From Ancylostoma caninum (lineage: Eukaryota > Nematoda > Chromadorea > Rhabditida > Ancylostomatidae), in contig JBAJFG010000334.1 in assembly GCA_037903475.1 (NCBI GenBank), positions 124,001-188,000 of the forward strand: a DNA stretch of 64,000 nt, written 5' to 3'. Position numbers and translations under genes: made by a program. Shown piece by piece: positions 36,961-50,900 of this stretch (positions are counted from its first letter, which is position 1; every line of letters begins with the position of its first letter). The notes under the pieces are model-generated. The model had not been told where the DNA came from, did no database searches, and was given only the letters and a program-made list of their open reading frames with translations.

Positions 36961-38555
36961 GGTGTCTACTTACTACGTAGGTGGTCCGCGAACTTAACAT
37001 CGGTTTCGCACCATAATGCCATTTCTGAGCACTCGAAGTGTCTACAAATGTTTGGAAATGTTTTTCTCAGAACTTCCTAAAAATTTGCAAAGGTGGATTA
37101 TTGCATTTTGTGGTCGCTAGGGTTAGTACAATACATTTCACCAACGAGGGAAAATGCCTACATCCTAATCTTGTCTACAGTAGTTGTTTCAGACGTGGAA
37201 TTGCACCGTTGTAGGTGAAAATATCCATGGATTTTGGATTTTCTGGAAAGCAAATCATACTGTATCATTTTGCATTAATAGGTAACCAGTTTGCGAAAAT
37301 TGATTCCGTTTCACAATTTCGTACAATGTAACCACTGCAGCGCTTCAAAAATCGCATTATTCTTGCAAAGTGGGTGGTAATCCCATGTTCAATGTCGCTT
37401 CGATTCGGCCAGTTGCTAGGATAAAGCTTGAGTTGAAGCAATTCCGGAGATTTAAATGCAGTGAAGGCTCTCTAGTCGAACAAATTAGTTTTTTCCAGCA
37501 ATGTGAAAGTTCATAACGATAGGCTAGATGATATGGCAGGTGTTCGTGAGAGTGTTATTGTCCCTAATGAATTGGCTAAAAATATTCCGTTCTTGGGAAC
37601 TGAGATAGTCATGGAAGGCACGAATTGGCAGAAACTGCCAACAAAAAAGTGAATTTTTCACGACAAATTGCACAGATGGGAAGGCAAACAATGAATTCAA
37701 CAGCAAAAAACAGCCGAAAAACCTCGTTCAGCCCGTTCGCATCTCAAATTGCACACCTACCACAATATGAGCGTTGAAAATGGACATAAAACTATGAATA
37801 ATTTACTAATTTTCGTGTACGGCCCTGTCTGTGGGTCATAAATATTTTTGAACAAATCAGAAATCAGCTCTTATCCGTTCCCGGAAAACATTTGAAAGTT
37901 TTCAGAATTCTCCACTAGCTTTACGGATAAATGTTCTTGGAAATAGTGTTATTGCAAAATAGGCAAAGCGACCATTCCTAATCAAAAAGATAAAGTAAAG
38001 AATAATTTTTCCTGCCGCTTGATTCTGAACCTACACCTCCAGAAAAAAAAACCGAAATGCCCGAATTTTGGGCTAAATGCACAACGAAAGAGCAACTACG
38101 AGCACTTATGATTTCCTAGAATAGATAAGAAAATCCTAGTGCGAAGTGCTAAGGGATCCTTAAAGAAATAAGGATGTTTATCACCACGAAATGGTGACGA
38201 AATGACGATGTGCATCAGTTAGCATATCAGGAACGGAACTGCATCTTCAACCTCGTAAGAAGCCCGGAAACCTCCTCTCCGGATAAATGCGTTTGCTCGA
38301 GTTAGGAGCTGGAAAGTCTGATAATCCATGCTTCATCAAAAGTTCGAAATTCAAGACCCCGTGCATTTTTTATCCTTGATATAAGTCTGATTTCCTGGCT
38401 AACTGGTTGTTCTACAAACACAAACTGTTAATAGAAAGAAAGTTTTACTAGTTTTAGTCTATACTTTTCTAATGGGTGAAATTAGCCAGTTTCTTCCGGA
38501 ATAATTGGAATTTTCGAGGATTCACAGCTAAATAACAGATGTGGAGGCATTTCAG

Positions 38556-38993
38556 ATCACTGACGGCATGTGGCAGCAACCAGTGAATCTCTCCAGCTGC
38601 TTTTCGGACAATCGCCGTCAGGCAACGATAATTTCGGTGGTAATCCGAGATCGAGGCACTGGGAATCGCGGAGAATCCATGGTCACATTCGATCCACTGG
38701 CCGCTGGATTCGAAATTGTCCCACTGAGACCAGTTTTTAACGCGAGAACTAAGAACATACTTGTTATGGTTAGTAGTTCAGTGGAAGACAATTACTTTTT
38801 AAGAGATCCTCATAAATCCTAACTATTGCAGACATACTCCACCGGAGCACCAACCGGCGCTATGTTAGGCATCACATTTCATTGCCTAGGAGACGTCAAA
38901 CAGTCGTCGAAGAGTGTGGAAACGCTTGTGGGCAATGTACTGAGCTTTGCGAAACCAAAAGATTGGGACAGATGTCACGTGATAGTTGTCCAG
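38556..38993 (+). CDS. TEP exons: MG3/MG4 region
   Basis: Two exons (38556-38768 and 38832-38993) with a 63-base intron, both phase 0. The segment GFEIVPLRPVFNARTKNILV followed by TYSTGAPTG fits the strand and 'xxGxPxxG' layout of an MG domain opening. Acceptors are ATTTCAG and ATTGCAG, donors GTTAGT and GTGAGT. No further exon was found in the 6.4 kb intron that follows. Confidence 0.7.
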
Positions 38994-41900
38994 GTGAGTG
39001 ATGAGGGTTTGCAATGAATTATTGTAGTAATTGGCCTCTGATGTGGTGGGGAGACCATCTTTGAGTGGAATGAAGAGAGCAAAGGAGACGTATCTGGTTT
39101 AGATGCTTCGAATAAAGTAATTCAGAAGGAGGTCTTCGCAAGAAGCTCATGCTAAGTATTGCTTACTTTTACTCCGAGAAGAGATATACATTATCTTCCT
39201 TGAATTGCACATTTATTTACCCTTTTGCATTGGGAATGGTCAAATTCTTCAAACGGTCCTGACTCTCCAAACAGATTTTCATGCAATTATGAGGCGAAAG
39301 GATAAAGGATAAAGCGTTTTCCTGTTCGTGGATGACTTCATTCTGCTTCCGAAAATTCGTAAATGAGTATTTTTATGCCGCTAGCTAATCGCTGTATCGC
39401 AAATAATAGAGGTCTGGTACTTTTGTAAAAATCTATAGAAGAAGATCTTTAGGCATAGCCGCTTTCCTCGTTTAAAAAACCTCAGACTCCCTTAATTGCA
39501 CCTCGGAGTACGGCATTAGTCCGTGAACAATAGGTATCCCAGCTTTCACGAACAAAGCAGTAACAACGATGAAATTATGGGGACAATAATTACTAACATT
39601 AGTATCAATTGTTTGGTAACTGTGATTCAGTTCCTTCTCTGGTGAACATTCGAGTTTTTTTTTTGAATAACTCCAGAAGGAAAAAGAAACGAACGGAATC
39701 TTTCCAGAACCATTCCGATTTTCCGAAATTTCAAATTGATGGTACCTTGATCTGAGTCTGATACTATGAACTGCGAAAATGCGAGAAAAGTTTCATCACA
39801 GAACTATCATAGCTTTTTAATGCCACAAAATACAGGGTGGCTGTTAAGTATGGATCGCTCAATTTTCTAACCTCCTTCTCCAAAGAAGTAGGATTTCGCG
39901 ATGCCATATTGTATACTTGTTTCGCACAAGCATTGGCCATCACCATGTAAAGGTCCTGCTCGAAGACGTCTGATTCAGCATCAGTGCAGGCCCTCAGTCG
40001 CCCCTCAAATAAGACTTCAGTTGGCCGCGAGAGGTTGACGTCGGTCTTGCTCCACACCCTCGTAAATGCTATCCTGAGGGAGTTCACACCTCCATGGCTA
40101 GTAGCGGACACCTTGACCTCTAGGAAGCTCCAAACGAAGTAGACCAGCGGATTGAGATCAGGGAGAAGCAAACCGTATATCTTTGTCTTACCAATCGGGA
40201 AAGTCAGAGTCACACAAGGCGAAAGTGGATTATTTGGCCAGATGAGAGGCCCTCCTTTGCTACGAGATAAACCACTCTGCGCATCTGTGTCTGTTGGTCC
40301 CTGGAAGGAGTACATAGCGTAAGATGTCCTTCTGATGAAAATCTGCGTCAACTTTCGGCAATTTCGTCACGAAAAGCAGCGAAGAAGGCCTTCCTGAGGT
40401 CAATTCATCCCAGACCATAGCAGACTAAAGAAAAAGAGCTCATTCACTTGTCACCTATTTCTTCATTGTACTACGATACAATGACAGTGGTCGTGTTGGC
40501 TCCCACAGAATTCACGCAGCCCAATCAGTAAAAACTTTTTCATCAACAAAAACGAGGTTGAGGAGGCGGCCACAAAGATTTCTTTTGGAAACTTTTTTGC
40601 CTAATTCAAAAGTTCCCTGTTCACCCAATCTGACAGTGTGCTGTTTCAAACGTTCAATAACTGCGCAGCCCCAGCCCAAGTTTCGCGATCTTCTGAGCAG
40701 TGTCTATGGAGATATTCGAGTTGGAAGCCACGCGATTCAATGTGAAGGAATTGTCGCAGGCGATGCACTTCTCGATAATGCCACGTAAACGTGAAGTGCG
40801 AATGGATCGAGGTCACATGGTTTCTGGAGTGGAGCAATACGGCCTGTCTCCCTTTGCTGTTTGACAATATTCCCTTCTGTTAGCGCGGAGAAATCAGAGC
40901 GTTTAGCAAATTCAGTAACATGGAGTGTGCAACCACTGAAGTTCACTGATGGCAGTAGATGAGGAAATCGTTCTATAACTTCTAGAAGAATCCGAGCAGG
41001 AAAACCAAAACTCTCATGCTGACCATGAAAGCCACTAGTTATCGTATCATCACAAGATTTAGGTGATAGCTGTTCTCCAATTTCCTTTCTCATCTTCAAA
41101 AAACGCGATCCATACTTAACAGCCACCCTGTAGTGTTTTCACTATAACAGGGTGTGAGGCGTCATACCTGGAAAGTCCGGTGCCACGGGACAACGCGATT
41201 GGCCAGTCTGTCCAACAGGCCAATCACTGAGTCCAGTCGCACCGCCCTTTCCAGGAATAACGACCCACATTCCTATAATGTTTCTTACCCATATATTCAA
41301 ACTAACCGTTGAGAAATTCTGGAGAGACCTACAAGCGGTAAATTTTGTGGAGCTGGTCGAGGGTGCCAAGCAAAATAGTGTGAATTTCCATTTTTCGTTA
41401 TCTAATATATTCTGCAAAAAGTATCTCGCGAAACAAATTAATAAATCAAGCAGAGAAGAAGGAATTCATTATAAAGAGATCGAATTCCCTTTCTGTAGTG
41501 AATGGAGGAAATTACAAGAAGCAGGAAATAGTTCTGGAAGTGGGGAGATTTATCCAGGAAGTTGCCGACTTCCTGCTGTTTACCTAAGTGCTTGTAATTA
41601 TGAAAAACAAAAGCATATACACTGTGTATTTTTTATTATGTTGGTAAATGGTGAAGTGTGCTCTCCATCTCATATAAGCCCAAATGCCCTCACCTTTTCC
41701 GTTTGAAGAAATAATATTCAAAAATGTCCTTCTTAGGAACAATTTGTCGTACTTTTTGATATGTTTACATGCGATAATGCGGTAACATTCATAAGTAGTT
41801 CTCGGGAACGCAGAGGCTTTGCCAGAATCCCTAAAAGCACGCTTATTTTTGGATGAAAAGGAGCTTTTCAAGAATAAATCTTGGTACAGAGCAAGCGTTG

Positions 41901-44900
41901 TGCCCATTGAAGTTGCTGGGCGGAGCCACCAGCTGGATTTTTCTCCCCTTTCAGGGATATAAAATGTAATTTAGAGCTAATCCTTAGCACTATAACAATG
42001 TTGCATTGGAATGGCATTTGGAATGTGAGACGATGTTTTCATTCAAATGAATATTTGTTACTAGAAGTTACATGTAGCATAGTAGTATAGTTAGGACCTA
42101 ATAATGCGGTAGATGCGTTCAAATTTGAAAATTCGACTTCGATTAAGTTGAAATATCTGATTTCCGGGAAGGACGGACAAGTATGATTCCTTAAAATAAT
42201 GAGAAGGGATTGTGGCTTTTTCTGGAAGCATTCGAATTTCATGGATCAAATCCTGAATCTATGAATAAATTGATCACTTTATTCGATTTCCATTCGCTCC
42301 TAATTATGGTATGAAGGGAGAAATGTGTCTTAGAGGAACGAAGTAACTGGACTAGTACAAATCAGAAATCCTAGGTATTGATGACAGGTGAAATAATTTA
42401 CCAATGCCGGAACAAAGATTTATAAATCTGCTTGAATAGACTATTACATTTTTTTCGATGCTTTAGATGTGAATTTTTGGACTTAACAAGGACATTATTG
42501 ATACATTTCCAGTGCTGTAGAATATTCCACGAGTTCGTAATGGAAACCACAAGTTCAGAGATGAAAATGGATACGAAATGAGAAGAAAACTACTCGAACA
42601 TTGGAGAAACCAAAACTATGTTTGCGCATACTTTGGCTTCTGAAGTAGGCTCAAGCATCCTTGATTAGCTCAGCATTCTACCAAACATCGCGGCAGAGCA
42701 ATGAAAAGCTGGCGTAACAATCTCATTTATGGATGTGAGGCGATGTGGAAAGCCCGAAAATCAGGATAACACAGCTCGGCAAACGCTGAATTAGCTGCAC
42801 AAACCGGGCTCCCACTGAAGTACTAGGACTAAGGACTTTAGTTGTGAACCGGAGCGTGGTAATGATTTACTATTCTGTGTGATCATCTAAAGAGCATAGT
42901 ATTTTGTATCGCACGCCATTTCATTCGAGCAGCAAGAAAACAGCGGTCTTTTCCGGATAATTTCTGACGTCTCTACCCGGATTTGCGAAATCATTCATTA
43001 TTCAGTCTATTTGCGTCGTATTTGAGAGGATCTGGATGTCTTACAGTGCAAAGAATCATCTTGTGGTGAGGAAAAATATTGTCTCAACTACATTGCTGGC
43101 ACTTTCTCACCTTAATAAACGTATTATTTTGAGCTTGTTTATGGTGGCCATCACAGTGGTGTGCATCCTAGTAACATTCAAAGTTTTTTTTTTTTGGAAT
43201 GGAGGGGAGTGGGCTCTATGGATAGCGAGGATAACTAAATTTACTAAATAACGAGACCACTTCAAGGAAAACATGAAACCTCTTCATTTTAACGTGGAGA
43301 TTAGGCTGGTTTAGAGTTTCAGAGGTAAAATTTCGACTGTATGTGAGAATAAAAAGTAATAGTAAAAAGTAATGCGTCTATTGTATATTAATGTGTAGTA
43401 TTTAGTAAAGTAATGTAATCAGGACAATTATGAATAGTATGTATTTGGTTTTATACCAAATGTTTAGTTCGAAGTGGAGGAAATAGAAACGTGAGACGAA
43501 CTAGGATATGGACATGTTCATAAAAGGAACCTATAATATGTAGATTCTAACTATAAATTACTCAATGCAGATATTTTAATGCGGTAGCAAGCAATCCACG
43601 TTCCATAGTGTCCTTGTCCGTGCATTGAAGATTGAAGCCGGCGAACTTTTTGCCATCAAAGCTCCTGGAAACGAATGGAATTGGTGAAAAAGTGAATTGT
43701 TGGAATGGAATTGTCGTTCTCCATGTCCATGTTCTTGTTAATGTCGTTCCCGCATAGCACGAGGATTTCATTTTCTATCAGAAACTTGCACGGGAACGAT
43801 GACGTCTACTCTTTACATCTGCGTGTTTCAAAAGTCTTGAGCGTAGAGCACCTTCTGCGTCGTTAAGAATATCCGAGAACTTTTTTGAATGTTCGAATAT
43901 TCGGGTGAGAAATCGAATTTTTCCACTTATTGCCCACACATGTGTGCTTCCGTACAAATCATATTAGGTTGGTCCGAAAATCCTAAACCAGAGTTAACCT
44001 TTTTTTCAAACAACACAAAATTATTGCTTATTGATGGAGCCTGGCCTATTGCCAAAGAATTTAAATTCAAGATCAAGATCTTCTGGATCGAAAATTAGAT
44101 GTTAGTGTAAATGTTCTGGACCAAGATAGTGCATACATGCTGTAGACATTTTGGACAAAGATGAGGTATATAACAAGGAACTTCTTGACTTGACTTCAAA
44201 GTAATGGAGATTTTCTTTTCGAAGATATAAGCGTCTCAACAGAACCCATATTATCCACAAGCAGAAGAAGCCAAAATCTTGAAGAGGCCGGCTCTATGAA
44301 ATGCTTCTGGAGAAGCAGAAATCCATTACATGACTGTGGATTTTTCATAAAATATATGTAGAAGCTAGATGCTCAGAAATTTAGCGACTTAGCAGAAACA
44401 AAAATATGCAAAGAACCTAGTTTAGTGGTATTAGCCTCACCCTATTTGATGTAATGCTTTAATTATTCTCTTGTAGCATGGAAGAAGCTTCCTGGGAATA
44501 AGTTCAAGCTAAGCATCAAACATCTGAACCTCAAATATTCGGAGAATCGCAGCTTTCCATGGAAATTTGAATAGCGCACAGCTAAGAACTTGGAATGTTT
44601 TTGGGAAAGTCTGCCGGCGATTGATATGGGGAAGAATTGAACGTCCCAGAAGACGTTTGATTCAATATCGAAATCAAACCAATCGAATATTTCAATTTTC
44701 CATTCTTTTCCCGATGATTTCGTCGATTAATGGATACCAAGGCAACAATGATGAGGTCGGGTTATGTTAATACATATTATTATTTTTGATATTAGCAATT
44801 ACTGGAAATTCGACCCATTGAAAGAGCGACTGTTTGAAAGTCGAATAGAGTCAAATTTATACTTGCAGAAACCACTTACCACTACAGTTGCTCCCTCGGG

Positions 44901-47900
44901 AATAACATTGTAGGAACAAATTCATAGTACATATCATTCAAAAAAAATCTTTGAATGAGAAGGCAAATACTGTAAATTAACCTGTTGCTTTGTACACCAC
45001 GCCCCTCCTACCAAGTGATTTCTTGCGCAAATCCGTTAAACACGCCTTAGATGTCAACAAATCCGCGAATAGTAAACAACCGTATTAGCAACAAATGTAT
45101 TAGCTTATCCTGCTAGGGAGTTTTCTATTATAACTGTTATCTCGCGGTACAGGTGCATAAATATCCAGGAAATTGAAATTTCTCAGGACTTTAGGCGCTT
45201 TAATTTTTTTTCTTACGGGAGAGCACAGCAAAGGAGTTATGTAACCTGAAGCAGCAATCATTTCTGCAGAGCAGGGGAAAAGCTGCGATTAGCCTCATTG
45301 GCGAGGATAAGACGCCAAAAATCAGCTGGCTTGTAAATCCTGGATTTAAGTGGAAACATTACTTTTTATCCACTCTTCTTCAAGATGTTGCGTGGTATTC
45401 AGTGTCTCTTGGAAAGCTTAATGAAAAATGACGTGTTCAAGGCCACACGACATGTTGGAACGATGAAGACACGAACGAAGACACTGATGTTGCCGATAAT
45501 GGTGGACGTATCGTCGATGGAACCGTCGTGGATCGAGATCCCATCGATCCGAGCGGCGTACGCGGTCGGCGAAAGTCTGAATGTGACCGTGCCGAAGGCG
45601 ATGGCGCGCTCATTGAATTACCTTGTACGTGAGAATTTTTCCGTTTACATTTATTTATCGTAAGGCACGAATATGTGTCCTTTTAGGTGCGTAAATAGCA
45701 CGCGTAGGATTACGCAATTAAGGCCCGTGCGTAGGGCTGTTACTGCTTTCCGCGCAAATTGTATTTGAGTATTCCTGGAATCGAATGAGGATTTCTATGC
45801 GTATACATCAAAGATTGTCATTAGGTGATTGAACAGAATTTATTGTGCTATTTCTGGTGGAAGGATGGAAAATATTTTCAGAGAATTGATGGAAGTACAA
45901 TTTTCCAATGTAGGAAGCTGTGCAACATGTCCACCTTTTCATTTTTCAATTCTTATTTGTCGACGGATGCGTGATGAAAATAGGAAGTTGAGGCAGTAGT
46001 GAAGATAGTGAGAAAATTCCGATAATTCGAATGCTCAGAAGACGGTTTTGACTAGGAGTTGTCCAGTAATTGCAGAATCGTCAGAAATCCAACAGGAAAA
46101 ATGAGAAAATGACGAGACTGCCCAAATTCCAAAAGAAAATTGAAAGCCTGTTCATCCTTGGTACCACTACGTAAGTAAATAACACGGAATCCAGAACAGT
46201 CCGCCTATAATAAATGAAATTTTTGTGCGGTATTCCTCCACTAAGAAGCTGATTTACGGCTGTATTTTTAGATTTTTCAATATTCTAGAGCTCAAACAAA
46301 TCTTCTTGTATTTTTATACTATTTCATGTTTTCCTAACATTATTGGTAGTACTACTCAATAAGCACTCTTGTAATCTGTGAAACGTCCAACATCCAGCTA
46401 ATTTCGGCACAGTATTTCTTCTCGAAAGATGAAGTGCTTTTTTCCTGAAGTAGCGCACCTGAAAATGTCACATAAACCTACCTCGAAGTCCTCAAATCTT
46501 TATGCCTTGAAGCCTGGTTTGTTCGAACAGTGAACCGAATAGTTGAAGCAGGAGTTCATACTCAGGGCAAGGTCCGTAAAATGTGCTAGCTGGGACATAA
46601 CCTTGTTTTCTATTCAATCTATGTAGTCTCTGGATTGCTGTAGTCAATCGTGATGAGTTCACCAGTGGCTCAAAATAGAATCCACAGGGTAATTTAGTAG
46701 AATTCACAGCAAATCATGAACAATAGCAAAGCTAATCTACGTCCATAGATCTGTTAAATACTTATATCGCGTTTTCTTTGACCGCCAGTTCTAAAAACAT
46801 ATGGTGGATTGCTACATTCGTTTGGTGCTTCCTGAATCAGGGAAAATAATGCAATCGCGTGCATAGTTGGCTTCTCGAAATTTATTGCGTAGTCTTTTGC
46901 AGTCCTGTTGCTGCTGAGTTCAGCATCGTGGAAAAAGTTTAAAAGCTGCAAAGAATTGAATCTTTATGGAGGAGGAAGTTCAAATAATCCCAATTCCTTG
47001 ATAACCCTTACCTTAACGTTATAGAATTTTTGTGAATCTTTAGGTAATCGTTCAAGAATCTTTTCTAGAGCATATAGTTATACAGAATCCGCCACTATTT
47101 CTGCATGAAGTATTGTAAATCATTGAAGTTACCACATTGCGGACAACGTGATGCACATCGTGCATCACGCCCTTTTGTCCGGGTGTGGGCATGTCATGCA
47201 CATGGTGCATGGCACAAAATGTGCTCCTCAAGTCCATGAAACGATCCACTGTGGATCAAGATGGTGCAAATGGTGAATTATCAGCGAAATGTCCTATGCC
47301 CACCCACGCTCGCCATGCAAAATTGTGCTCGGTCCACAATGTAGGCACTTTCTCCTGTAAATTTCAAGTGCCGAAGAAGGATAATCTTACGACGAGGGAT
47401 TCGCTAGCTTGTTATTTCTGTACTTTTGCCATTGGAGCTGGCTAATTTGTTTCACAGTGGCATTTAAAGAAACAAAAAACAAGAAACAGCTTTTTGCGCA
47501 ACTACAATCTCTCGACTTCATACCTACGCACTTGTTGATGGTGGTCCGATGAAAGTTACCCCTTTTTGAGAGGGAAATACCCAGCCATCCTCTCAGGACT
47601 GGCAGCGCTAAATATACGCATTCTCCTTTACGAAAAATCACCGTACGGCTGTATCTTTGCGTAATAACAAGCAGACGCCTATTTGCTATTATAACTTCTA
47701 CATATGTACAGATAGATACGCAAATCTCTACATTTATATCGAGATCTTTCAGAGAGACTTGAAAAATGGAATGTCGGAAACGTGAAAATTTCCTACTGAG
47801 GCTTGGATTTTCTTAATTTACACAGGAATTGGCCTGAAAAGCTCGAGAAGGGGAGTATGCAAATTAGAACAGCATGAATAATCAAGCGAAATTGCAGAAG

Positions 47901-50900
47901 CTCTAAAGCAAAAAACGATAGTAGCCTTATGGCGGAGACTGCAAGACAATCTTCGGAAAGACCCAGTTGCTCCGAAAATGAATCTTTTTGCATTAGGACC
48001 CGTGTATATGAGCCAGAGCAGCTAATGAGGAAGGACGCCAGCAGTTAGGAATGGGACCAGGGCATAAAGCGTGGGCTACCATGAATAGATGCAGAAGCCC
48101 TGTTCTTCTGCATTGCCTCAGGCACCAGTGCAGCAGTACGAAACCCTTGAAGCTTTGACTCTGAACATATCTGCATTAAAATATTCATCTATTCTGCTGA
48201 AAAAGTTCTCCACAAATAAAGAGACGCGGATTATGCTAATCAGTACATTTCCTATCGTTCTTATTGCCCCTGACTCCAGTATAGAGTACCTTGCTCGAAA
48301 ATGTCGGGATATATAAGGATTTGAAGGCAAAAAATGGTTTTCATACTCTAATACAGTCGAATATTTTCTTCTTCAGTATCGACCAGACAAACGAATGTTG
48401 AAGTTGTCCGGTTTATCAAATCTTTCGAATACTTCTGGCCCTAATACCCTCCAACATCCGAGGATATCCTTCCAGAAAATCGGGATTCTGCTTTTTGCAG
48501 AACCATTGATATGAAGTGTATGACGCAAACATTTCAAGTATTTACCGGGACTCGTTCCTATTTTGATGAGTTTTGGAAGATCGTGTTAGGTTCAGTTAGG
48601 TACGTAACTATGTAAAAGGTTAGTCCGAAACTGTTGCGCTAAATTTTACAAAATTTTACACTTTTTTCAAACAATCGTAACGTTATTATTCATGGATTGA
48701 ACCTGGTCTACCACATTCTATATGAGAAGTAGTAGAACATTCGACCACGTTCTAATGCCAGAGAATTTCTATTCAATAGCAAGAAATTCTGGATCGAAAA
48801 TTAAGTGTTAGTGCGAGAGTTTTGGACCAACCTAATATCTTAAAAATAGCTTTAGTAGATGTTCTTAGGCAAAAAAAAATTCTTGAAATCCGTGTTCACC
48901 CAAAGTGTGGCAATCGAAACTCTACATCTGGCACTCGAGAAACAGAAATAGTTAATTCAAGTCAATTTATTTGTGTATAAGCAAGTCACTAAGAACCTCT
49001 TACAGAACAATTTCGCGACTACTAAGCCTAACCCTATGCTTAAGAATGGGTTTAAGGCTTAGGCTTAGGCTTCACAGGAGTGGCCCCACCCAACTCCCTT
49101 TTCACCTAAACTTCTAAGATAAACCACGTTAAGTGTAAGTGTAAGTAATAGTGGACACCATTTGTCTGTTGCATAGCTTGCGCGCATAGCTGAGTGGATT
49201 GAGCGAATGATCGACGTTGTGGTGGTCAGGGGATCGAATCCTGCCCTGTGCCTAGTTTTGCAAATACATATAGTATGCTGCCTACGGCTACTGCAGTTAT
49301 CTAACAAACTCCACCATAAAAAGTGGCCCGGATGGCTCAGTGGTTTGAGCGGCAGATTGCAATCTGTCCCTATCGCTGGTTCCACTCCGTTGGAGATCCA
49401 GAGTTAAGTATCGCAGTGTTTGGGGTTCACTGCTTGGAACGTCCCCCGTGATCTCCTTCGGGTAGTCCAGGAAGGCATCCGGCAACGTTTTGCATAAATT
49501 TCGAAGATAAACTACGATAAGTGTAAGTGTAAGTAATAGTAATAGTGTAAGTAATAGTGAAAAACCACTTTTTCAAAGTTGAGGGAAACCGGGAGAGAGT
49601 AACTCCGCCGTAAAGGACTGCTCCACGAAAGATAAATGACAGCGGTAGAACTACTTCGCAATGGATATGAGAACAATTTATACGGATTTCAATTATTTCT
49701 GAGGATCCCGAATTGGATGAGCTTTATTATTCAGATGGGATAACTGAAGTACTGTGTCCATCTATAGAAGAATAACGGCCATTTTTGTATTCGCGAAGCA
49801 GTGTACTATAGCAGAAGATGGAAGAGTTGGCTTCGCTTATTGTGTATTTAGAAATCTTTCCCCATGAAAATCACAAAAATGAAAAAACGTGAAAGTTGTG
49901 AAAATGGTCCCCTGCTTTATAGCCTTAACATATCCACTGCACTCTATCTACTATGGACTAAAGTTGTATTTTTCTTTGCTTTCTCCCAAGCTCGAGTGAT
50001 TTATAGCTCATTAATACCGGGGCGCCGGAGGGTGGCGGCGACCGGCGCCCTCCGGCGCCCATTTGCAGTGGCTGCCGGACCGGACTGTACATTGGCTGAA
50101 TTTTACTCTGAGAGTTAACAAAATCAATTTTCTTTGGGAATGTCAGACGTACAACATCTCTTCACTTGAAAAAACTGAACATCTTGCTGGAATGGGCATT
50201 ATCCATCAACTCTATTAATGAATTATTGGGAATGCACACTATTCGTATTAGGAAGAATTTTATGAAGCGATATTGAATCATAGTGCTTTGCCCTTTACGC
50301 ACTTGAAGAATATTATTATGAACTCATAAATCTCAAAGAGGAAGGTTTTCCAGCCAAAGAATGGAAGCAAAAGGCCAAATAAATGAATTCCAGAAAACCT
50401 AGGCTGTGGGATAAGTTCACGAAAAAGCAAACGAAGAACGAAAAACGCAAGCACATCGGAATAAAGGGATTCAGAAAACAATAGATTAGAACCAACTCAA
50501 ATACTGAATTAATAAACACTGCTTACAAATTCTGTGCTTACTGGTACCGGTTCATTAGGAATGCAACTCTATGTATGTGTGCCTAATAAGTACGTGCGCC
50601 AAAGTACACTTGTTAAGTTTTTGCCATTGCACGAATAAAAAATCGACAGAAAATTAAATTTTGCAAACAAAAAATAGGTAATCAAGGAAAGCGCCAGCAA
50701 AGAAATATCAATGCTGACGTTCTTCTACCCTTCAGCTTTCCTAAATCTGGTCTCTTTATGCCTTTTCTTACATAGTACGCATGAAAAAGAGAACGCAAAT
50801 AGGAAGGGAATACAGTGAGATTAACAGGAGATTCTGACATGACCCAAGAAAATCCTTGGACTTTCGTTACGAAGACTAGCAAGGCTCCTTGTAAGTATTT

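Noticed and set aside
41278..41706. 142-codon plus-strand ORF as a gene or TEP exon
   Set aside because: It starts at the edge of a MITE, shows no MG-domain pattern and has poor codon use.
43036..43251. Membrane-helix ORF (LSLFMVAITVVCILVTF) as a small gene
   Set aside because: AT-rich intronic sequence with a T run. No splice, signal or family support.
49065..49485. Minus-strand ORFs in the 1.07 kb repeat
   Set aside because: They are antisense translations of the tRNA-like units and appear identically in the other copy.
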